NCBI RefSeq assembly: GCF_954871325.1
Contig: NC_088775.1
Location: 31,287,561-31,351,560 of the forward strand
Direction: 5' to 3'
DNA from: Gordionus sp. m RMFG-2023
Taxonomy: Eukaryota; Nematomorpha; Gordioida; Chordodea; Parachordodidae
DNA length: 64,000 nt
Part shown: positions 59,711 through 64,000 of the stretch, piece after piece
Position numbering within the stretch: the stretch's first letter is position 1
How the letters are laid out: the number at the start of each line of letters is the position of its first letter
Notes under the pieces: model-generated
Told to the model about the DNA's origin: nothing
The model's input: only the letters and a program-made list of their open reading frames with translations
Database searches by the model: none
Position numbers and translations under genes: made by a program

Positions 59711-60298
59711 TCAACAGGGTCCTAAGTTACACACACTCAAAGTTGCACAAACAAAATTCGAACTTTTCAAAATGTAAAAATTTATATTAAACTTTGCAAT
59801 TAAACAAAAACAAGAAAACATCAACATTTAAAATTAATTAAGTCAAATATGCATTGGAAACTGATGGGCTGCAACTTATTTTTTTCTCATTGAAGCTGCA
59901 ACGTACACCCTATCATTTTGCAGATTAACCAGTGGAGTTACTGTAAACAGCCTTTTATCTATGAACCATATAAAATGAACTAACTTCTGAGGGTAAGTTG
60001 TTTGGCAGGTACTAGACGGGCAATCTTATTCGTGTCGAGTAGACCCTGGGTTTGTTTCATTTTTAAAAATTTCAGATGCAGTTCTTTGTGGATAATTTGA
60101 TGCACTGAAGTTTGTGAAATATCCGTTCTCGAGATACTTGACAAATTCTTCTGTGGGTGCCAGTTCAGTCTTGGCTCAATACGAATGTTTATCAATCGTC
60201 TGCTTAAATGTAAAAATCAATAAATTAATTTTTAAATGTAGAAAAGTTCGAATTTTGTTTGTTCAACTTTGAATGTGCATAACTTTGGACCCTGTTCA
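59711..60298 (-). mobile_element. Internally deleted Tc1/mariner element
   Basis: The 588-bp element is flanked by TA at both sides. TIRs of about 55 bases start TCAACAGGGTCC / TGAACAGGGTCC and both include CAAACAAAATTCGAACTTTT. On the minus strand the transposase N-terminal helix-turn-helix region (DISQTSVHQIIHKEL, ANKxRL-like NKIARLVPAKQL) is followed, after a deletion, by FTVTPLVNLQNDRVYVAAS from near the first catalytic aspartate. The rest of the gene is missing. The element is non-autonomous. Confidence 0.85.
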
Positions 60299-61172
60299 TA
60301 GGGATTAATGAAATTTGCAGAAAACATTTATAATTCATCCTATATAATTTTATTGATTTATTTTTAGGATTAACAGATTTATTGGTAAAACAAAAAGGAT
60401 ATCAGTTCTATTGGAACACAGTGCATTTAGAACCTGTCAATATTTGGAAAAAATTAATAAAACGGAAGGATATTAAAGAAAATTAATGCGTAGAAGGGTT
60501 TACTCTAACCATACAATTATCAAATTACGATAAAGATATTTATAATTAATCTAGCAATAAAATTTATCATAATTTCGAGTATAAATTGAATAAAAAGGTT
60601 GCAAATGTGTGTGATATTAATTAAAATCATAATATAATTTTTTTTTATAGAGTAATAAAAAAAATATATATTATGCATTTTTAAATATAAGGAACCCAAT
60701 ATTTTTGAAAATGTTATATTTCTCGATAAAAATATTATCTTCATAACTTGATGTCTACAAAATGTGAAATAATTAGGCAATCTTCATCATTGTATAAGTT
60801 GTGTAAATACATAGTAGTATAATTAATAAATTTAATTTTTTTAAAAAAAATTTAACAATTTATTACATTAATTAATAATTTTTTTTTAAAAAAAAAACAA
60901 AATATATAACACGAAATCTTTAAGTAATTACATTTCAATAATAAGATCTAGATTATACGGCAATAAATAAATGTAAATTTTCATAAAATTACGTATAATG
61001 GGCAAAAAACTGTAAATAAAATAATAAAATAAGAGATTTTCATATATGAATGATAACGACAAATATGTTTAACAATTAGTTGTGTTTTTAAATAACATTT
61101 TTTAATAAACATTTAAAAACCCCATAACGATTTTAAAATAATGATTGAATTTTTCAATTTCAAATTTCTGCA
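60299..61172. other. 3' flank of the BET gene, AT-rich
   Basis: This lies downstream of the BET stop codon on the minus strand, so part is probably its 3' UTR. Several AATAAA-like words exist, but AT richness makes a choice unsafe. There is no other feature. Confidence 0.4.
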
Positions 61173-62430
61173 TTATAACATCTTTTCGAAGGATGACATG
61201 ATGTCGCTCTGTCTATTGATATCGATTAATCCGGCATTCTTATTATTTATAAATTTGGTAGGATAGATTAATATAGTAAGCTAGATAAAATAACAATATA
61301 TATGATTCAATTACCTCATTCTGAGCACAAACAAGGTGATAAACAGAGATTTTATAAAAGAAAATTAATTAGTCAAAATAAAAGAAAACGAGAGGAAAAT
61401 AACAATTTTGCAAAAAATCATAATTTATTACTTTTGTTTTTATTAAATATCTCCCCCCCCCCCCCAATAAAATATTTATGGCATCAATTTTTAATTTGAA
61501 AAATATATATATAAGTTAAAAAATAATGTTCTCACCATTTCCCTCCGCCGTTTTTCCATCTCCTTCAGCCTCTGGCGTTCTCGGGCCAAATCAGGTGAAG
61601 CTGAGTTAGGGAGGTCAGGTAAATGGCTGGCTGTAGGGGGAAGGATAGCTTTTTTGAAGGAAGGCGGCAGATCTCCCGGAATAGAGGAAGGACTGATAAA
61701 GTATGCTGAGGCTGCAGTAGTGCCGTTAGAAATTACGGAATAATGGGGTATATTGGGAGAAACGGCATGTTCGGACTCACTGTAAAGTTGTGATGGGGGT
61801 ACGAGAAATAAAAATTATAGACTTAGATAGAATGGGTGGGTTCAATATCTTTTAAAAAACGTATACTATATATAAAAAATATTACTTCTTTTTTAGTTTT
61901 TCCATGCTATTTTTTTCAACTTGTTTGTTTTTCTCCTCCTGTTCCTTTAACTGCTTTTGCTGTATTTTTTTAAAAAAATTGTAAACCAAATCGACTAATT
62001 ACGGATAATCATAGATAGGTGTTCTGTTCTATACACATTTTAAAAAGTAGCTCTAAATTAAACATAAAGTGCATTAATTTAAAAAAATATATATACAATT
62101 AAAATATAGATAGTAGGAAAACTAATTAAAAGTAAAAATTATTAAATTAAAAAAATATATATACAATTAAAATATAGATAGTAGGAAAACTAATTAAAAG
62201 TAAAAATTATTAAATTAAAATTTTAACTACTTAGTAAAAAAAATGATCATAACTAACCCTCTCTTCCTTTTCCAGGGCTTGTTTTCTAAATGCTTCAAAG
62301 CTGTTGTGAACGAAGTCTTTAATTTTGGTGCCGGAGCTGGTATCGGAAGTGTAAATCATCGATAAAGGACTCAAGCTGGAGATAGGAGCACTAACGACAA
62401 GGTTAAAAATGGTTGTGACTATGTTTTTGG
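61173..62430 (-). CDS. BET bromodomain protein (fs(1)h/BRD2/3/4 family), C-terminal exons
   Basis: Four exons lie on the minus strand: 62430-62258, 61959-61886, 61779-61536 and 61238-61173. Donors and acceptors are GT/AG and the phases agree (0, 2, 0). The first reads NSFEAFRKQALEKEER, as in the BET 'SFEQFRRAAREKEER' block. The second is QKQLKEQEEKNKQ. The third ends ERQRLKEMEKRRREM. The last reads NAGLIDINRQSDIMSSFEKM then L-stop, the BET C-terminal motif (RRREAM..IDMN.QSDLM..FE). BET proteins bind acetylated histones and recruit P-TEFb-type elongation factors in the nucleus. The bromodomains and ET domain must lie upstream, beyond the window. This copy looks intact and is the only clear host gene here. 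Start of the 62430 exon is the least certain border. Confidence 0.88.
61450..61466. repeat. C-run in BET intron
   Basis: A run of 14 or so C residues after CTC lies in the last intron of the BET gene. Homopolymer C-runs recur across the window, usually at element ends. None is recognised here. Confidence 0.5.
62083..62219. repeat. Perfect tandem duplication, 68-bp unit
   Basis: Two essentially identical copies (TATAGATAGTAGGAAAACTA) lie in the intron between the first and second BET exons seen here. This is a recent slippage duplication. Length polymorphism between individuals is likely. Confidence 0.85.
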
Positions 62431-62832
62431 CTGCAGTTTTTTTTAAATGAAGATTTATTGTTTTTTTTTATTTATCTATAATAAGGAGAATGAAATTCAT
62501 GTCTCAGATGGTTACATAACACTGGGAGAGAATTCAGCAGTAAAAAGTGTAATTTTTAATTTGTCGATAGATAATATGGTAAGGAGAATATATTGTGGAA
62601 AAAAAAGGTAAAAACTAGAGGAAATTCGAATAAACAATTAAAAGGCTAATAATATAATTTCTTAAATAAACTCACTATAAAACATGATAGTGTTTAGCAA
62701 CGTTACTATGGGGCCTAAAATTATAAAACTTGACCCTTTAAATTGCGATCAGGAAAATGAAGGATTTTTTTTGTTATTTTTTAAATCAAGTCAAAAAGTT
62801 TATATTATCCTTAAAAAAAATAGGCCCGGTTA

Positions 62833-64000
62833 CCAGGGTTGGGCAAATTTTCAGAAAATTGTATTCGGATATAGATACTTTATAATATTTTGTATTTAAG
62901 ATACAAGATACTTTAGAAAAATTTCAATAAGATATAAGATACAAGATACTTGTATCTTTTTTAAAAAGTATCTAAGATACAAGATACTTTTTTAAAAAAC
63001 TTTAAATAGTCAAAATCAAAATGTATAAAGCTTTATTTTCTTATCTATAATATAAATTTATAAAATTAATTTAAAATAAATTGTAGAGAATAACAAATTT
63101 ATTATATAAGATAATGCGATATTTTTTTTAATAATTGTATAATTAGTAAATAATAATAAATCAACATCATAAATCAGCATTATTTTTTAATATTTTTAAT
63201 TTTTCAAATAATTTATCGTTCAATCTTTGATGATATGGTCTATTAACCATATTAGCAAACGGGGGCAGAGGAGGGTAATATTGTGTTATATTTAATAAAT
63301 ATTTCTTTTATATATTTATAACTATTTAACATATTTATACTGCGCCTGTCATCTTTCATATAATTTAGGACCTCTTGGATGTGGTACTTTTAAAACAAAA
63401 GTAATCATCATCTTCATCAATTGAAGATTTTGTTGACGTATTAATTTCAATATTATTTTTAAAAATAATGAAAGCTTCATGTATTAACAAATCCTGAAAG
63501 TATTTTTTTTCTTTTTCACCATCAATCCAACGATTTTTAAAATAGGGATGAGAAATAGTTGCCAAAAATGCGCTTTTAAAGTTATTATCATCATATATAT
63601 TTTTAAATCTTTTATTTAAAGAATTTTCTAGGCAATAGCTAATGGTTTGTATGAATTTAATTTGTAATTTTTTTAACGACATTTAATATTGGAGCTGATT
63701 CTCCATAATAGCAGTTGATTTCACTTTGTATTTTGTGAATCGCTATAGCCAATGGGGACATTATATTGCAATATTCTTCTAAATATTGAATTTCAATATC
63801 TCTTAATTTTGGAAATTCTAATTTTGACATAATTTAGAAGTTCGCCTTTAAATTTTAATAAACTACTAAGACTATCAAACATTTGTGCAGCAAGGTGTAA
63901 CTAATTGTTTTCCTAAAACTGCTTTGAAAAGTTCTGCAGTTTTAGGCCCATTACTAGCATTCCATAGCTTAGTACATTTGGCTATTGCGGGATGATGAAT
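62833..64000 (-). mobile_element. hAT element, 3' part, runs off the window
   Basis: The terminus CAGGGTTGGGCAAATTTTC at 62833 is of hAT type. Just inside are at least five copies of AAGATACAAGATACTT-like words (62900-62995), probable subterminal transposase sites. The transposase reads on the minus strand from the window edge to about 63175. The element lies upstream of the BET exons, probably in an intron of that gene. Confidence 0.75.
63175..64000 (-). pseudogene. hAT transposase C-terminal half, partial
   Basis: On the minus strand the blocks are HPAIAKCTKLWNASNGPKTA with FKAVLGKQLVTPC, then KLRDIEIQYLEEYCNIMSPL and EINCYYGESAPIL, then a 105-codon frame (63682-63365) with SAFLATISHPYFKNRWI, and finally YHQRLNDKLFEKLKILKNNA near 63200, the dimerisation tail. 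Order and wording match ZBED-like hAT proteins. At least three frameshifts or stops separate the blocks. The BED finger and first half are beyond the window. Confidence 0.75.

Noticed and set aside
61302-61499. 65-codon plus-strand frame near the BET gene
   Set aside because: It lies in the BET intron, ends in a C-run region and has low-complexity content.

Overview
The window is very AT-rich eukaryotic DNA, most likely from an invertebrate animal. I infer this from one intron-bearing host gene of an animal-type family (a BET bromodomain gene) set in a dense layer of hAT, piggyBac, Tc1/mariner, Ty3/gypsy and LINE-type elements. I cannot name the phylum with confidence. I see no prokaryotic features: no operons, no ribosome binding sites and no CRISPR.

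Layout, left to right. 1-2.7 kb holds no gene. 2.7-17.1 kb is a composite Ty3/gypsy structure. It has one whole-looking copy on the + strand, a nearly identical inverted copy, and a third 3' segment with its own LTR, and the outermost LTRs share a 5-bp target duplication. 17.4-19.8 kb is a decayed piggyBac bounded by unusual palindromic ends. 20.0-23.1 kb is an almost intact DDE transposon of unassigned superfamily with 27-bp inverted repeats. 23.4-26.3 kb holds two hAT remnants, one split by a 221-bp MITE. 28.5-29.15 kb is another hAT-like 3' end. 30.2-32.35 kb is two different tandem repeat arrays.

32.36-41.51 kb is a set of nested insertions. An Ac-like hAT element sits in the second tandem array. 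Inside its transposase gene is a 6.6-kb fold-back hAT-type element with a perfect 8-bp target duplication. One arm of that fold-back element is split by a 2.9-kb LINE-like insert with a reverse transcriptase and a restriction-like endonuclease. The flanking transposase reads through in frame if the fold-back element is ignored.

41.5-45.1 kb is mostly featureless AT-rich DNA. 45.15-53.33 kb is a satellite array of about 56 copies of a ~145-bp unit, with longer-range block duplication (offset about 3.43 kb). 53.8-56.2 kb is a decayed hAT gene of the KIAA1586-like type with an inverted duplicate of its 5' part. 59.71-60.30 kb is an internally deleted Tc1/mariner element. 61.17-62.43 kb carries four C-terminal exons (minus strand) of a BET gene (fs(1)h/BRD2/3/4 family), ending in the characteristic BET C-terminal motif. 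62.83-64.0 kb is the 3' part of one more hAT element, probably lying in an upstream intron of that gene and running off the window.

The strongest candidates for something new are the fold-back hAT family with its palindromic 119-bp arm repeats, the piggyBac with palindromic ends, the inverted gypsy composite with its odd gene complement, and the block-structured satellite. Everything here was read by eye. Family calls rest on motifs and not on searches.
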